Shown: positions 1-14,700, numbered from the stretch's first letter. The stretch: 64,000 nucleotides of DNA from Actinernus sp. WN-2022 (GCA_030867875.1 JAOWCC010000330.1:186001-250000); one strand, 5' to 3'. Made by a program: numbers and translations. The notes: a model not told the origin generated them from the sequence alone.

Positions 1-960
1 ACTTGTTGGCAAGCCCTTCCCGCCAGAACCAGTTAAAATAACAGCACTACCTACACAGCGATGGCAAGACTTAGCGGCATCCTTACTTGGACCTCTGCCG
101 ATAGGTGAATACCTATTTGTAGTTGTAGACTATTGCAGTTTATTTTTTAGGTGAAAATTACCAAATAAGTGACAACAAAGAAATTGTAGACTGTCTAGAA
201 GTTATATTTGCTACACACGGGATTCCACTGTCTATCAAGACAGACAATGGTCCACAGTTTGTGTCTGAGGAATTTGAGGCCGCCACCAAATGGAGAAGTG
301 GAAAGACAGAATAGGAGTTTACTTAAAGCTCTTAGAGTGGCACAAGCAGAAGTCTTGGATTGGCAAAAGGAACTGTCCAAGTTTTTACTCGCATATAGGA
401 GTACACCACACTCGACGACAGGAGTTAGTCCGGCTAAGTTGTTATTTGGTCGAGAGATCCGGACTAAGCTTCCACATATTGGACACTTTCAGCCTACTGA
501 AACAAGCAGCGAGGCTCTTGACAGAGAAAGAGAAAGGAAGCAGAGAGGGAAAGATTATGCAGATGAACGGAGAAGAGTGCAAGAAAACAATCTTAAGTCT
601 GTGGATGAAGTATTTCTACAGAGATCGAAGGTTAACAAACTCTCTCCTACTTATGAAGCGATATATGCCATACAAAGTAGTGAGCAGGCAAGGTGGTCAT
701 GTTGAGATTAAGTCTCCCAGTGGGGAGCATTACAAAAGAAACATCACGCATCAAGTTTGAGTCAGAAAGAGATGTTCAGACAACAATTCCGGACAAAGAA
801 CAAGCTGAGGGAGTTACTGGGGACAAACCATGCATTGGCAGCGAGGAGTCGATTCAGGAGTGGCAGCATGACTTGCTTGATCTAGCATCGAGGCCTCAAC
901 GTGGGCATCGACCACCCGAGTCTATGAACGATATTGAGTGTACATTGAACTGAATCGTTT
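1..960 (+). pseudogene. Ty3/gypsy-like retrotransposon pol fragment (integrase)
   Basis: Decayed 3' part of a retroelement polyprotein, truncated by the window edge. One frame around 200-260 reads a catalytic-core signature (K-T-D-N-G-P-Q-F). Another frame, 208-705, holds the end of the core and the following helix-rich part: N-G-E-V-E-R-Q-N-R, then L-L-A-Y-R-S-T-P-H-S-T-T-G-V-S-P, then L-L-F-G-R-E-I-R. These are typical of Ty3/gypsy integrases. The frames are broken by several shifts and a stop near 150, so no active enzyme is encoded. It is followed by a purine-rich tract and an LTR candidate in the expected order. The Ty3/gypsy class is confident; the lineage is not assigned. Confidence 0.8.
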
Positions 961-1063
961 TGGAACTGATACAATCTTTATTGCATTTTTGGCAGACATT
1001 AGTATTATGCAGTTACTGTTATGGATGTTTATTGCAATTTTGATTCTGAGGAAAAAGAGGGAT

Positions 1064-1235
1064 TGTAGTGTTTCCGCATGGAATCATGGGAATAAAGGGC
1101 ACGTGTGTTGGAATTCAATCTGTGTGCGTGCGTGTTCGGTCTGTTGGTCCGTGTTAGCTTAGATTAATAAGGCGAGAAGCCGTGAATCTACAGTTCCCGC
1201 TTACATTCGCTCCCTTTAACACGCCTCTGACTACA
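1064..1235 (+). repeat. candidate 3' LTR of the gypsy fragment
   Basis: A purine-rich run (GAGGAAAAAGAGGGA, about 1049-1063) is followed directly by TGTAGTG. The interval ends in GACTACA, the short inverted TG..CA border typical of LTRs. At 172 bp it is short for an LTR. No 5' partner is in the window, so the call rests on position and border motifs only. Confidence 0.5.
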
Positions 1236-1495
1236 AGCACTCTTGTATTTTCAAGTAATTTTGTGTCCGGGGAAAGAGAATTAGATGAGTAAATTTGGTT
1301 AGTTTACGGCACATCACGATAAATTCGATATCCGGTCACTGAATTGAAGCTCGCCAGAATTTGTCCCGCTTTGAACAAGCTGAATCTCCATTGTAGCAGT
1401 GCCAACAATAGGCTCTGTTTAAGCCGTTGGGGGGTCGTTTCTCCAAAGCCTCCCCCACTAGCGGCTGGGCACGCGGTCAACACACCGTGTGATAA

Positions 1496-2760
1496 ATAAG
1501 CTTGGGTTTTATGGAATAAGAGGTATACCTTTAGACTGGTTCAAAAGCTACTTCAGTAATAGAAAACAGTATGTTAAAATTTCTAATACTTCTAATCCTC
1601 ACTCAATACAATCAAGTGTGGATTCTTTTTCTCTTGTATATACATGACTTATTCCATTCTTCTAACTATTTGGCATTCATTCTGTTTGCTGATGATGCAA
1701 CTATCTTCTTTAGTCACAAAGACATTACGCATCTTGTAAATATTGTAAATAGTGAGCTTATCCAAGTTACAACTTGGCTTAATGCCAATAAATTAACTCT
1801 TCATCCTGACAAGACAAAATTCGTAACATTTCACCCAGCTAAAAAGAAACTCTGTCTTAATGAAATTGAAATTAAAATTAATGGTATTAGCATAAATAGA
1901 GTTGAACACACTAAGTTTCGAGAAATTATCATTCATCAAAATCTCTCATGGAAACCCCACATTCATGCTATTAAAAGTAAAATATCTAAAGCAATTGGTG
2001 TAATCAATAAATCACGTCAATTTCCGGCCTGTAATATCCTTAAAGTCTTATATAACTCACTTATTCTACCCTACTTACAATACTGTAATCTTATATGGGC
2101 CTCAACATATCCTACACATATTGAACCTCTTTTTCTACTACTATACAGAAAAAAACGTAATTCGTATTATCACTCACTCTCCACCACGTACTCATACTGA
2201 AACTTCTATTTGATGAACTTGAAATATTAACAATTTTTAATATTTACAAATTCCAGACCTCATGCTTTATTTTCTCTCATATCAATGATACGTTACCGAA
2301 CCATTGTCTGCATTTTTTAAATTTAACCTGGAATACCATGATCATTTCACAAGATGCAGATTTGATTTACACTTTTCATTTTCAAAACATAAATTTGCAA
2401 TTCGTTCTCAAGGACCCGGCATTTGGAACAGTATTCCACTTCCACTTCGTGAATCCCTAAAGTTCTTCAATTACAAAAAGAAATTAACATCTTACTTCCT
2501 TAATAATTAATATATAATTTGCCTTGTCCTATAATTACCAAGTGTCCAATACTTTGTATTTATCCCTGTGTATTTAGTATTTATCTGTTTGCTGTATTTT
2601 TTTGGATCCATGTCCTGTATGATAATTTGTTATTATACCATCTTGTACACCCTTCCACTTCAAGATTATACCCTGATCCTGTGCCATATAAGCCTCTGGC
2701 TTTGGCTGTTCAATATAGTGTAATCCTGTATATTACTTATTACAATAAATTATTATTATG
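1496..2760 (+). pseudogene. LINE (non-LTR) reverse transcriptase, 5'-truncated copy
   Basis: Frames across 1500-2510 spell the second half of a non-LTR reverse transcriptase. They read a G-I-R-G-I-P-L-D-W-F-K-S-Y segment, then F-A-D-D-A-T-I-F-F-S (the catalytic YXDD-type box, near 1690), then a thumb region ending in L-P-Y-L-Q-Y-C-N-L-I-W. A C-terminal W-N-S-I-P-L-P-L-R-E-S motif lies near 2430. The P-Q-G-S box expected before F-A-D-D is missing, and frameshifts occur near 1620, 2150 and 2290. An AT-rich 3' tail runs to about 2760. It resembles the CR1/jockey group; the clade is not assigned. Confidence 0.85.
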
Positions 2761-2769
2761 TGTCTATGA

Positions 2770-4636
2770 CTTAATATGATTAAAATTCAATATTATTCAA
2801 TTTGTGTGCTTTGAAAAGCAAAACTTGTTTACCCTTTCAAGTGTATCGTAGGTTCTATTCCGCGTAAACTTTCAAATCACATTGGAATTCTTGAAATGAA
2901 TTCTTTTAACGAATTCTCAAGAACAAACGCCATTTAAAATCATTGACAAACGAGGCTGCTTCATTTGTTGCTCTGTAATATTAGGCCGATTAACACACTC
3001 ACTCACACAAATTGATAGCCGAAATTTACGGGGGTAAAGTTCAGATATTTTCTGGGAACGGTTCTGAGCTAGAGGCCAGTATTCCGGCTCAGTGTTTACT
3101 CATGTCTTGGAGACATAAAAAATTGTAGACTTATTACATAGGAATTGAAGAATATTGTAAAACTCGCTTGATGCAGTGATTCTTTCCAAGTGAATTGTGA
3201 TCGCAGAGTTAAACGCGTAGTAAACGTGGCCTGCGTCATACGTGAATTCTCCTCTTCTAACTCTTTTAATAGGATTCGGCCGTCTTTTAATATCCGATAA
3301 AGGCAGCACTAATTTTCTTTTAAGTAAGAATAGCCGGGCTACCTGGCCTGGCATTGACAAGGTTAAATGAGAAATTACTGAATATTACGGGCTTCGCGAC
3401 CTTTGAGCTTTACAAGTGACAGTTTTCTAAGTGACTTTCCAGAGCTGGTACGTTTACTGACAAAGTGTCTTCTCCCAAAAGTAACTTTCTTACTGCTTCT
3501 TTGTGTGAATCCTTGAATTATTCGAAACCAGACTTTTCCAAAGAAAATTTAAATGCATTTTGGAACAGCAATCCAAAGCCTTTGGTCCGTCTTGAAAAGT
3601 TTACAATGTAAATTATGCAAATACATTCAGCGACAGGATTTCAGTGGCAAGTTTGTGATTGCCTGTTCTTTCTCCCCTGCGGATCTTTATCGCAGCTCGC
3701 TGATCACCGCCTCGCGGCTCTTTCTCCGCGGCTGTTCTCTCTAGAAAACCTCTGGAAGTCATGTTAATTGTATTCGTGGTCAATTCGTGTGCCTCTGTAT
3801 AACTTTTTTTTGCTGTTCTTGCTATACATGATGATTCGTATTTGTTGCTATACATGATGATTGGTATTTGTTGGATTAAAGATTATTAATTGAAATGCCT
3901 GTTGGTTATCTCTAATTAAAACCTTTACCTTCATTCCCAAAACGGTGGTCTGCTCATTATATTACAGAACTATAAAGGGAACTGTTGGAAGCCTTTAATT
4001 TCACGAACCAAAACCTCGACCGTGAGATTGTTTAACAAGTCTAACGAAAGTACCAATAATCTAGTGTCGCCTGCGTGCAGACGTTCTCTCTCCCTGCAAA
4101 ACTAGCGGCGCGGCTGATAAAGTAAAAATTAGTTGAATTAATTATATCCGCAGTCTGTGGCTTTCGGTTGACCTTTCACGATTACCGGTCACCTACATTA
4201 CACTATGCGGCGCCAGACGGCTCCGTGTTTAATTATGTGCACTTGAACAGTGTGAGCTGATTGGTAAACGGGACCGGAAGTCGACAATTTTGATGCATTG
4301 GACACAAAAACTAGTACTAGCTGCAATGAATTTCGCGTAGCGAGATCTATAGTTTTCGTTAAGCTGATTATCCACTTTGTGTTCATTTAAATTTATGTTT
4401 ACCATTTCTTCAGCCTCTAATCTGGATGTTTTGTTGGTATTTAAGATATATTTAAGTTACATTTTCCATAAGGTTAAGATTATTCCCAGGCAAAGGTTCG
4501 TCAAATTCAAACAGGTAATTGCTGTTAAAAAACACAACGTACAGAACAGCAGATTATCTTTGAGCATGTACAGCCTGTACATACACAATAATCCACAATA
4601 AAAGACCAAAGAGTGGAATATTGCTTGGCTCATCAT
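2770..4636. other. no gene recognised
   Basis: I see only short open frames with no protein-like signature. A 26-bp unit is tandemly duplicated near 3820-3872 (core CTATACATGATGATT). Nothing else is supportable. Confidence 0.5.
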
Positions 4637-4882
4637 AATAGGCCCTTTGCAGCTAACAGTCACGTGATGGGAAAGGCGTTGCCATGAATACTGGAGAGCA
4701 AGCTATCTTCAAAAACGCAGTTTTAGAAAGATCGTCAATCGATTGGAGGTGGAAAATAGCATTTACAAACAGGTTTTGCTAATAACACTACCGATCTCGT
4801 ACAAGGCCTTTAAATAAATGAAGTCAGATATGTTTTGCCCTCCAGTACAACCACGTGATTTGTTAGCTGCAAAGAGCCTATT
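4637..4882 (+). mobile_element. MITE family A, copy 1
   Basis: A 246-bp element whose ends are inverted: AATAGGCCCTTTGCAGCTAA at the left and TTAGCTGCAAAGAGCCTATT at the right, each with an internal CACGTG. Diverged copies lie at 13,912-14,203 (inverted) and 32,214-32,477. The interior includes a shared block around AAATAAATGAAGTCAGAT. It has no coding capacity, and the transposase class is not evident. Confidence 0.8.
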
Positions 4883-7800
4883 CTGTGCTGAGTGTGTATT
4901 CTGGCTTCGTGTTAGTGAGTGGCAGTGTTGCTCTCACAGTTCAGGAGTTCAGATGTCTTCAGACTTCGATAGAGGAGAGTAACCCATAACTGCTCAACCA
5001 CAGTTTATATATTTGCTAGTAAATCGCCATATTTCGTTATAAATCAGCTATTCAGTATACCTGCATAGTATAACGTAGACAGGTCTCGATACGAGATCGA
5101 TCAACTTGCCAAAAACACGGTCAAAATAATGTTAGTGTTGGCCTGCCGATCACGGTGTTTGCGCTGGTATGTATTATGACCGAGAGTAAAATGAAATGTG
5201 GTATAAAACCTACGAAACGTACCTCAAACAAGAAAAGCGCCCCAGAATCTCAAGATGGCGACTGGACTGGAGAGAAATATATTACCGCCACGAGGTGCGC
5301 GCATACATTTAATGCATAATTTAACGCATGCGCAAAAATGTTGATGCACCGAACAAAAAAAAATACCGCCTGCAGATTTAGACTCGTGCCTGCCACAGGC
5401 AGCCCGAGTAATAAAACTCGAATTGTACGTTGAATTTGTCATGAATTCATGTTAATGTGCTGATGTAAATACCTGAAGTAGTGAAGAAGTCTAATGAATA
5501 CAGATACGTCGGATAAAAGTTTACATCTAAAACCAGAAGTTCAAGTTGTTTTACATGAGTGCTGCTAACTAGTTCTTGTTATAAAAACGAAACGATTGTT
5601 CAGCGATTGTTCGTGTTAGTAATTCACCTCGCAGGAAGTCCAACAACCACCGGTGCTCTGTCAGCTTCTACAAAACCTTCAAAAGTCACCGTCTTGTAGA
5701 AATGAACGCAGCACAGGAGCCTTCTTTTCTGGCCATCAAGCACAACCGAGCGACAACAGATGAAATCTGGTACATGGAGACTCCCTAGGGAAAAATCAGA
5801 TCGGAAAGTTCCTATCCACAGCGGCGAAGAATGAGAGCTGGAGCAAAATTGAGCAGATGCCGAGATCTCAGAGTAGACACAAAAGCACCGAAAGCTTACA
5901 GCCCTATAAATCGGCCAGCGAAAAATATCAAATACAAATGTCGCTCGCCCTAAGTAGAGTTGAAGACATCAACAGAAGCCCAAGTACTGGCCCAGATATG
6001 CAGCAAATGTCCGCTTTGAATCAGTCATCATTTACTAGATCCGAAACCAGAGTGGTAGCCAACAATTCAGTCTCCTCGGATCAGTGTTTGTTCTTCAATT
6101 GCGTGCAAAGCGTCGTTGGCTGTGATTTTCAGATATTCTACGGGCCAGTCAATTCTATCCAAGAAAATAAGAGAAAACGTCATCGTTTCGTCAAGAGCGA
6201 TAATGAATACTATAAATTCTAGTGACTTTTCCATGGCTCTGACAGATGCCGTACTTTTGAGAACTTTTGTAATTATTTTCAAGTCTTGTAAAATTGATGT
6301 AAAACTCGTCGAGAGTTTGCCTTTTTTCGAAATATTTAAGGTTTAACGAAATTAAATGTCCTAGAACGTTGCGCAATCTGTTACAAAGCATGCTGTAAAG
6401 CTTCGTTCTTAGTTATCCTTGAATTTGTAAAAGAAAAATCAAGTAAACTGACGCTTTAAAATTGAGTTTTGGTTAAATTTGATTTTTGGTTGTTTGTCCG
6501 AGAAATTGAAAGAGCTGGAAATTGAGTTCGCGCTCGCTGGCCGGAAGTAAAATCGACCGTTGAGCGGAAGTGAAAAAAAATCTAAAAATACCAATAGTCT
6601 GAAAAGAGAAATATCAGACCTTGCCTTTTCTGTACAGACTGATCGAGGTTAATAAGAATAGGTAATAGCATGATGTGTAGCACACCGCGGAAAACGTTAC
6701 GCGCATGCGTATTTGCTATTTCTTGTCGGGGCGCGGCCGCCCCCAGTTTCCCGCGAAAACTGAAATGAAACAACAGGCACACACCCGTGATTTTAAAATT
6801 TCTGCTTAAAAGCACCATTTGTGAACTGTTTTGTCAAAAAATAAGAAAACTACTTAAAAGCTAAGCCTAAGACTTTAACAGGTTGAAGTTTTCGTAATTT
6901 GTAATTCACTGTGAGTTTACTAAGTTATAAAATTATTTTCTAAAAAAGTTGAAACCCTCGGTAATTTGTATTTGATAGCAGAGCCTTCGTTCTTTTGGCC
7001 AGCGGAGCATACCGTTTTGCCGCGGTGTGGATGTGTAGTGATACTTGGCATAAATACCGCGAGTGATATTTCAAAATTGTTCGTAATATCACGCGCCGCT
7101 TATTTGTTTATAATATGACCTAGGAAATGTACTGAAAAATACAATGAGATGTTCTCTCAACCGGTCACCGAGTTTGTTTACTTCTTTGCCAGTTTGAGCT
7201 GATGACAAGTGAAAATCCTGTAAGTGTGCGTTTGGCAGATAATTTAGCTTATCAAATTGAACAGCCAAATCTCAAATAAAGGCTTAATAATCGAATGGAG
7301 CTGAGAGAGAATGGCTATAATTAACATGTGAAAAAAGTCAATTTCTGGTACATTGACACTAGCAAAGAGCGAAGTTTGATTTCAGGCAGTTCATCGAGTA
7401 CAACTGAAGTCAAACAATAAAACAGTTATCACTTCGCTGTTTTATTTTAAAAGAGAGTAACTGTTAATACGTCTCAAAACCAAAAAAACTGAACGACACT
7501 ATCGCTGCTGGAAATGAAATTCCAAGGTCTTTAAACTTAGTACAGGCAAGTATTTTTCTTTACGTATTAACTTGAACAAGAAATTTGAATCAACTGTCTC
7601 ACGGCAACGGGTCACATGCGACCGAGTTTCCAAATATTTCTTGTCAATGGCCGTAAAAAGAAAACAATTAAAAGAAACGTCAATTTGGCTTACTTTGTTG
7701 GTATTTTGTCCTTGTATAAATGTCAGCTGTACCTGGGCAGTTGTTTAATCGAGATGAACGTCAATTTTCGGTCCCGTTTTCATTCACCGAATCCAACTTT

Positions 7801-8483
7801 CCTCGTCTGTCAACTGCATGGTCACTCGAAGACTTAAAAATCACTTTGAACGTTCTCAAATCACCCCCAATTTCCATTACCAGAGGCACAGATGTCATTG
7901 CTGTTCATTTCTATACGAAATTTTAGCCATCAAAAGCCAGGCATTTGCCGCCGTAAACTTCGTAGCTTTGTAGTTTTCTGCACACGCTCGGTGGCCTGTA
8001 ACTTAGCTTCAAACCGGGAGGACACCGCTTGCATAATAAAGGTAGGTATGCGAGGTGTTGTATTCAGAGCCCGACCCGGTTTGCAAAAAAAAAGTATTCT
8101 TATTAACCAGAATTTCCATGATATTTTGAAAATCAACCCGAATTGATAGATGATTTGCTCCAAAACAAGACTTGAACACGGTACCGCCGCACATGTCACT
8201 TACGCCATGTACGTGAGTTGCCCCCCGGAGTTTGAAATACCACTCCTTGGAGTTTGTAATTTCACCATTTCGTTGAAATACCACTGCGCTTAGCCAATCA
8301 GATTGCAGAAATTGCTTTGTCGTGTTATAAGTAGTTATTATAGTTCACGACTAAATTCTCTCAGAACCTGATTGGAAGAAATCGATCACGTGATGTGATA
8401 GTTGAACATATATTGAATATATACCGGAGGCATTATTATATGGCGTTATTACGACATTTCAACTGTTTTTAATGTAGTTTCAG
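4883..8483. other. unassigned upstream region of the mosaic receptor gene
   Basis: No exon is recognised, although a signal-peptide exon of the downstream gene could lie here. An open frame at 5857-6222 (121 codons, Ser/Gln-rich) starts with ATG but resembles nothing I know. A GC-rich patch near 6690-6750 contains GCGCATGCG, a GGGGCGCGGCCGCCCC palindrome and TTTCCCGCGAAAA (E2F-like), so it could be a promoter. I cannot show that it belongs to any gene. Confidence 0.35.
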
Positions 8484-8712
8484 TGCCTTTAAATTTCTTT
8501 TTCATCTTATCTTACGCTGATCAAGACTCGCCAAACAGCTTCGACGCGACATTATTAACAGAGGGTCAAAGAGGAAATATCACACTAGATATTTCACTCA
8601 AAAAGCCACTGAAGGAGATGTCTTTGTGTCATTGGCTTTTGTCCAACAACGGTTCAATGGAGTTGTTTGTCGTGTATCAACAATTCAGACTGTCATCATC
8701 GAACATAACAAG
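8484..8712 (+). CDS. receptor exon 1: pentraxin domain, N-terminal third
   Basis: Acceptor TTTCAG precedes the exon and donor GTAAAT follows it; phase 1 in, phase 2 out. It reads L-K-K-P-L-K-E-M-S-L-C-H-W-L-L, matching the first pentraxin strands with the conserved first Cys. A stretch ahead of it (N-F-F-F-I-L-S-Y-A) is hydrophobic but short and is not claimed as a signal peptide. Confidence 0.75.
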
Positions 8713-11700
8713 GTAAATACCAGATTCATTTGTTTTTTCTTCTTATAAACTCATTAATAGGTCATTACGGAGCCAGCCAATCCTGTGCGCTGTCCATTTT
8801 GATAACAAGCGTAAATATTAAAATTTGGCGCTACAATTTACGTGACGGACATGCGAAGTGTGCAGATAAACAGGTCCCGTAATGGTGCGATGGTATGTAT
8901 GTATCAAGACAGGAGTTTTACCCCTAGAAATATGTCTACGTGACGACCTCTGTATACCCCAGTGCAGAACTCATTAGATATTCAGTCCGTAGTTAGATAG
9001 ACACTTGCGTTTGTTTGGTACAGAACTCATTACTAAAACATCAGTGCCTGTATATATGATACAGCACTGCTTAATAAAATATCAGTGTTGTATCAGATAA
9101 TCATTAAATTACCATCAACATCTGTATCACTGATCCGTGAATCTGAAAATGACCCGTGAATTTGTGGACAGAGAAACTCTTGTCTCAATTTATAATGCCT
9201 TGGTAAAGCGGCCTCATTTGAGTTACTGTAGTGAGGTATGGGATACCCTCGGCCAAGGTCTTTCAAGTAGATTGCAAAAGCTCCAAAATAGGTCTGCACG
9301 AGTAATACAATGAATATGAGTAATGATACTCCCCACCAGGAGGCACTAGGTGCCTTAGGTTGGGATAATGTTGAAACTCAACGACCTCGGTCAAAAGCCA
9401 AACAAATGTATAAAGTCCTGAACGGACTGGCTCCGAGCTGTCTTGCAGATCTCTTTTTAAATAAAAAAAAAGATATTACAGACTATAACCTGAGGAGTTC
9501 CTCTACCTCACTGCAGTTACCTCTACCAAGAACTGAACAACTTAAGAAAAGCTTTTGTTACAATGGAGCGAAAGTATGCAAATCGTTACCAGAAGATTTA
9601 CGAAATTGTCATTCTCTATCAATATTTAAAAATGGAATTGACGCTGACACCTTCTGTAATAATTGTATTATTATTAGTTCACTACTTTTCTTATATACTT
9701 TTATATTGTCAATTGTAACAGTATTAAAATCAGTATTAGTCTTAGAATTGTTATATTTAGAATTAGCATTGATAAATTAGTTTTTAATTAGTAATTATTT
9801 CGTTTTTAGAGTATTGTAACCACGTGCCCCTTGTGGAAATCAGCGAATGTTGACGGGCCAAGCGTGTATAAAATAAAGTTTACTACTACTACTGATACTG
9901 AGACACTTGTATCACTGATACAGACACTGATGATTTAATATTCAGTTCTTTATCTTATCCAACAAACACTAAGCTAGCAGCGTCTGCTGGAGGGATGTTT
10001 CACAACCGAATACTGACCTCCCATACCCAGGGGTAAAATATGTTAAGGTAAATCTCCTTTCTTGATACAAACCTAACCCTAACCTCACCATTACGGGACC
10101 TGTTTATCTGCACACTGCGCATGTCCGTGACGCAAACTGTAGCGCCAAACTTTAATATTTACGCTTTTTATCAAAATATCAGAAAATTGTTACATTTTAG
10201 ATAGAATAAGAAGTATCGGTTCATAAGTTGTTTACATAATTCGTGTCCGTGTTGTCCGTAAATCTCTAATATCTCATAAACACGAGTCTCTCCCCCCCCC
10301 CCCCCCCCCCCCCCCGCATAATGTTTACAATAGGGACGTCACGCAGCCAGGACGGCAACGTCCAGAACGATGGCGAGATGAGAAACAATAAAGTGAATGA
10401 CATAATACAATAACTTCACGTGAAATGCATTTAGTCTCCTCATTTTTGCCGTTTTCTGCAAAATGAATACAACTTGAAAAGTACAAGTTGTACGCGAACG
10501 GAAGAAAGTATTTATAAATTGTTCAGTTTTTCGGTCGGTCTTAAGCCGGCCCCATACTCATTCTATTCTTCGAAAGTCTACAAGTTGAAAGAAACAAAAG
10601 GATAATTAGATTAACACCTAATAGAATTAGCTAGTGCTCTCCAGAGGATTCAGTGCTTTGTTTTCGAGATCTACAAATTCATACATTACCTCTTGGGATA
10701 CAGAAAAACAAACAAAATACACAAGGGGAATTAAAGTCAGGTCGCCTGAATTGGGACAACATGTACAAATGAAAACCTTTGTTCACGCCGTTGCCGCCCT
10801 AGGTGCGTAAGGTCCCTATTTTCTCTACTAAGTGTGTTGATTTCACACGTTTTAATCACTGCTTCTTGCAAACGGCGCTCGAATTTTGTTCAGCAATATC
10901 ACAATCTGCCGTGACGACTACAGACTCACCTGCGCAATGTTAGTCTCATTCTGAAGTTAAATATTAGAACATACCAGCGGAAAGATGTAGAAGTCGCAAC
11001 TACAACAATATACAAATCTGTGAATAGCTAACTAACAGACTCATCTGTGTACTGTTAGTCTCATTCTGAAGTTAAATACTCGAGAATACCAGCGGAAAGA
11101 CATTGAGGTCGCAACTGCAACAATATACAAAGTTATCTCTGCTGGTATTTATGAATGTTTACTTACTTATCTTTATTTATACATGGAAAATCATCAGTTA
11201 CATACATAGATAAAAAACACTAAAATATGAAACTGTTTTACATGAAAGCCATGTTGCAGGGACGAATAAGAAAAATAGGAATGTCATATATAAGAAATAT
11301 TTACATAAGGTTAAAATAACTCGATTTCGTAAGATTAAAAATGAAGTTATTTAAACTAGTTGATTGCCTTACATCCTCAGGCAGTTCATTCCATAACTTA
11401 GCCCCACTAAAGCGAAAAGCCTTTTTACCGAAATTGGTTCGTGGCCGTACAAGGGTTAGTTTTGTTGATGAGCCCCTAAGATTGTAATTTGTAGAGGCTA
11501 AACGTGGTATAAATTTTGAGGATAAATATTCAGGAGACAGGTTATTTAAAGCCTTATAAATCATTATTGCTTTTTGTTTGATTCGTCGAATATATAGTCT
11601 GTCCCAATTTAGAGTACTTAGGAGCTCATCAATCTTAGTATCAAAGGGTAAACCGGTTATTATTCTGGCAGCTCGGTTTTGCAACTTTTGTAGATTCTCG

Positions 11701-14700
11701 GCAAGTCCTTTGTTTAGATTTTCCCATACAACACTGCAGTAATCAAAATGAGGGAGTATGAGAGTATCATAGACACTTAGCAGTGCTTTGGGGGGTATGA
11801 AAGGCTTTATACGTCTGAGTGCACCTAGACCTGAGGAGATTTTCTTCATGAGTTTGTTAATGTGGTTTAACACCAAGACGAGGCTAACACTGCGCAGATG
11901 AGTGTAGTGATCGAATGCAGCAATTGTTTCGAATACGAAACTGGACTATTGCGGATGTTGTTGGGCTGTTAATTCGTCTTGGGCATCTTCATTCGTGGTC
12001 ATGATGTGAGCTGCATGTAGTATCGGTTAATTTTAAGCAAATTTCAAAAGAGGCTGCAAGGACCACTGGTACAAACAAAATGTTGCCGGATCTGTGGAGA
12101 TCAGGATCAGCAGAAGGATTGAAATATATGAAGACTGCAAGGCTGATCGGACGGCTGTACGATGTTCACTTAGCTCATAAAACCCCTGAAGAAGGTTCTT
12201 TCTGCCGAACCGAAATATAGGATACAATAATTAACATCGTGCAGCCGTCCAATCAGCCTTGCAGTCTTCATGTAATTTTAAGCAGTCCGTTTCTACAAAA
12301 CCAGAAGTTCAATACTGCTAATATTCACACGAAGAGAAAGCAAAGCTGTGCCCTTTGGCGTCTTGAAGCTTGTTTCGGGTGTTTTTCTTTTCTCGTGTAT
12401 AATCCGTCGTTTCTTTATGTTCTGCAAGTTATTGAATTAGTACTCTGTAATTAAATAGAGACAACATATACAGTTGTGATTTTGTTTTATTAATTTAAAT
12501 TAATATAAAATTGTCACTATTAGAATATCGTATTATAGCAAAATAAAGCGATTGTTGGCTTAGTTCCTGCCATATTTAAAGCACCATGCACGATCACCCA
12601 CCCCCACCCCCTCGCCGTACATTATAGCCCCGATGTATAACAATCGATATTTCGAACACACTAGTGCTGATGAATTATGGTTGAACATCTTACACTAGGC
12701 TAAACAATAACAACATACGAATTTGATAGCGGCAGTGTTTGGAGTATAAATATTGTCCGATCTGTTGCAGCATCTCTGGCAAATGGCATCACGTGTGCGT
12801 CACGTGGAGGTCTGATTTCGGTGAGTGGCGAACATATCACGATGGCATCAACTTCCACTATGGTCTTGGTGTGCTCGACAGGAAAACAATGCAGCGTATG
12901 TATGCTTTACCTTTTTGGGTATTTTAAAAGCAATGGAATTTTTATCAGCCGCTGCAATTGTTCTATTAACGCTTAATGACAATCAGCTTTCATTTATTTG
13001 TTCAAATACTTTATTAATTTCAATTGTATGCCTGTTAGTTTTATTAAGGGATGATGATGACGACATAAATATATATATCTATATCTATATATATATACAC
13101 TGAAACACCAGAACTCTGCAAAAACCTTATATATATCACATATATATATCCTTTGTATTCACCATCAAACTCTCTTGATAGTTGTTGCTTCGGTAGAGAC
13201 AAAGAAACACAATACCCTTGTGGCAATTTACTGAGAGTATAATTCCGCATAGTTAGAGTGTTTAGAAAGCTTATCAGCTCTACTAATGAATCCAACTTTA
13301 TTCATTTTATTATTGTTAGGTTTCTGGTTTAATATTGGAAGTTGAATCGTAAATATATTAGCCATTCACGATCAATCATTCGGCCGAATAGTTTAACGTC
13401 CATGTACGCTGTCCGACTGCCGCAGCAACGGCGAATTCGTAGGCAAGTGCGCGTCCACCATAATTGGGTTCTACCTCTGTCAATAGCACCATTAGGGCCG
13501 GCAAAATCTTATGATGAACATTTTCAGTAAATTGCGATGGGGCGTGTTAACAGAGATGCTGATAATTATACTTTTTTTGTTTATCTCGCTAAGGATGTGT
13601 TTACATGAAGAAAGTTGGCCCTATGTAAAACTCAAGGGCCATAGTGAGATTTACCACGCGGTAGCCATCTTGGAATAAACCTACCCAGCCTCGGTTAAAC
13701 ACGTTTGAGACCGAGGCTGGGTAAGCATTAACAATAGATTTATTCCAAGATGGCCGCCGCGTGGGAAAGGTTTATTGATATGCATACGAGTCTGATCTGA
13801 AACACGCTTTCTGTATATGATCAATATCGACGTTTACATTCATATAGTTCTCACTGCTTTTCATAATCCTGTATAGCGCAGCAAATTACGACTCTTGTGT
13901 TCGGTCTATTGGGAAAGGGCCTTTTGCAGGAATGCGATAACGTGGTTGTACTGGAGGGCAAAACAATCTGACTTCATTTATTTAAAGGCACTTTTACGAG
14001 ATCGGCAGTGTTATTAGCAAAGCAAAGTAAATGCTATTTTCCACCCCCAATCGATTTGTCGATCTTTCCAAAACAGCGTTTTTAAAGATATCTTGCCCTC
14101 CAGCATTTATGGAAACGGATTTCCCATGGGGATCACTGACGAGCTCAGTGCATTTGTTAATCAAGGATTATATCAGCACGCGACTGTTTGCTGCAAAGGC
14201 TATCATATGTATTGTTCTGACCACCTTTTGTTGCACTCTTAATGTTCTTGATGATTGGTTCTGGCGTAATACAAAAGAAAACCCGCGAACTTTCAAATGC
14301 ACAGTTTCATTTGAATGCATTTCCCGCTAACTTTTTAAACTTCTAGTGCTATTGTTTTTGTGGCCAGACTGACTACAAAATAAAATTACTCGAGCTAGCC
14401 TGAGAACCGGCCCGCAACACGGCGAAAGGTTCTGCTCGTTTTAACCTATGATGAGTTGTCTGTTTTATTGAACGCGTAACTCTGCCGTTTGTGTGTGAAC
14501 AGGATGATATGAGCAGACTAAACTACAAAATAAAATGTCGAGAATCGTACCACTTCACCGCAAAATGTTCTGCTCGTTTCACGTTATCATGAGTTGTCTG
14601 TTTTATTAAACTCCGTCGTTTGTGTGTGAATAGGATTCTATGAACAGTCTAACTGCAAAATAAAGTTCCTGGAGAATCGGCCAACAAGTTGATCACCTTT

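Noticed and set aside
5857..6222. 121-codon ORF as a host exon
   Set aside because: No recognisable domain, no compatible splice phase to receptor exon 1, and overlapping equally long frames on the other strand; kept only as a note.
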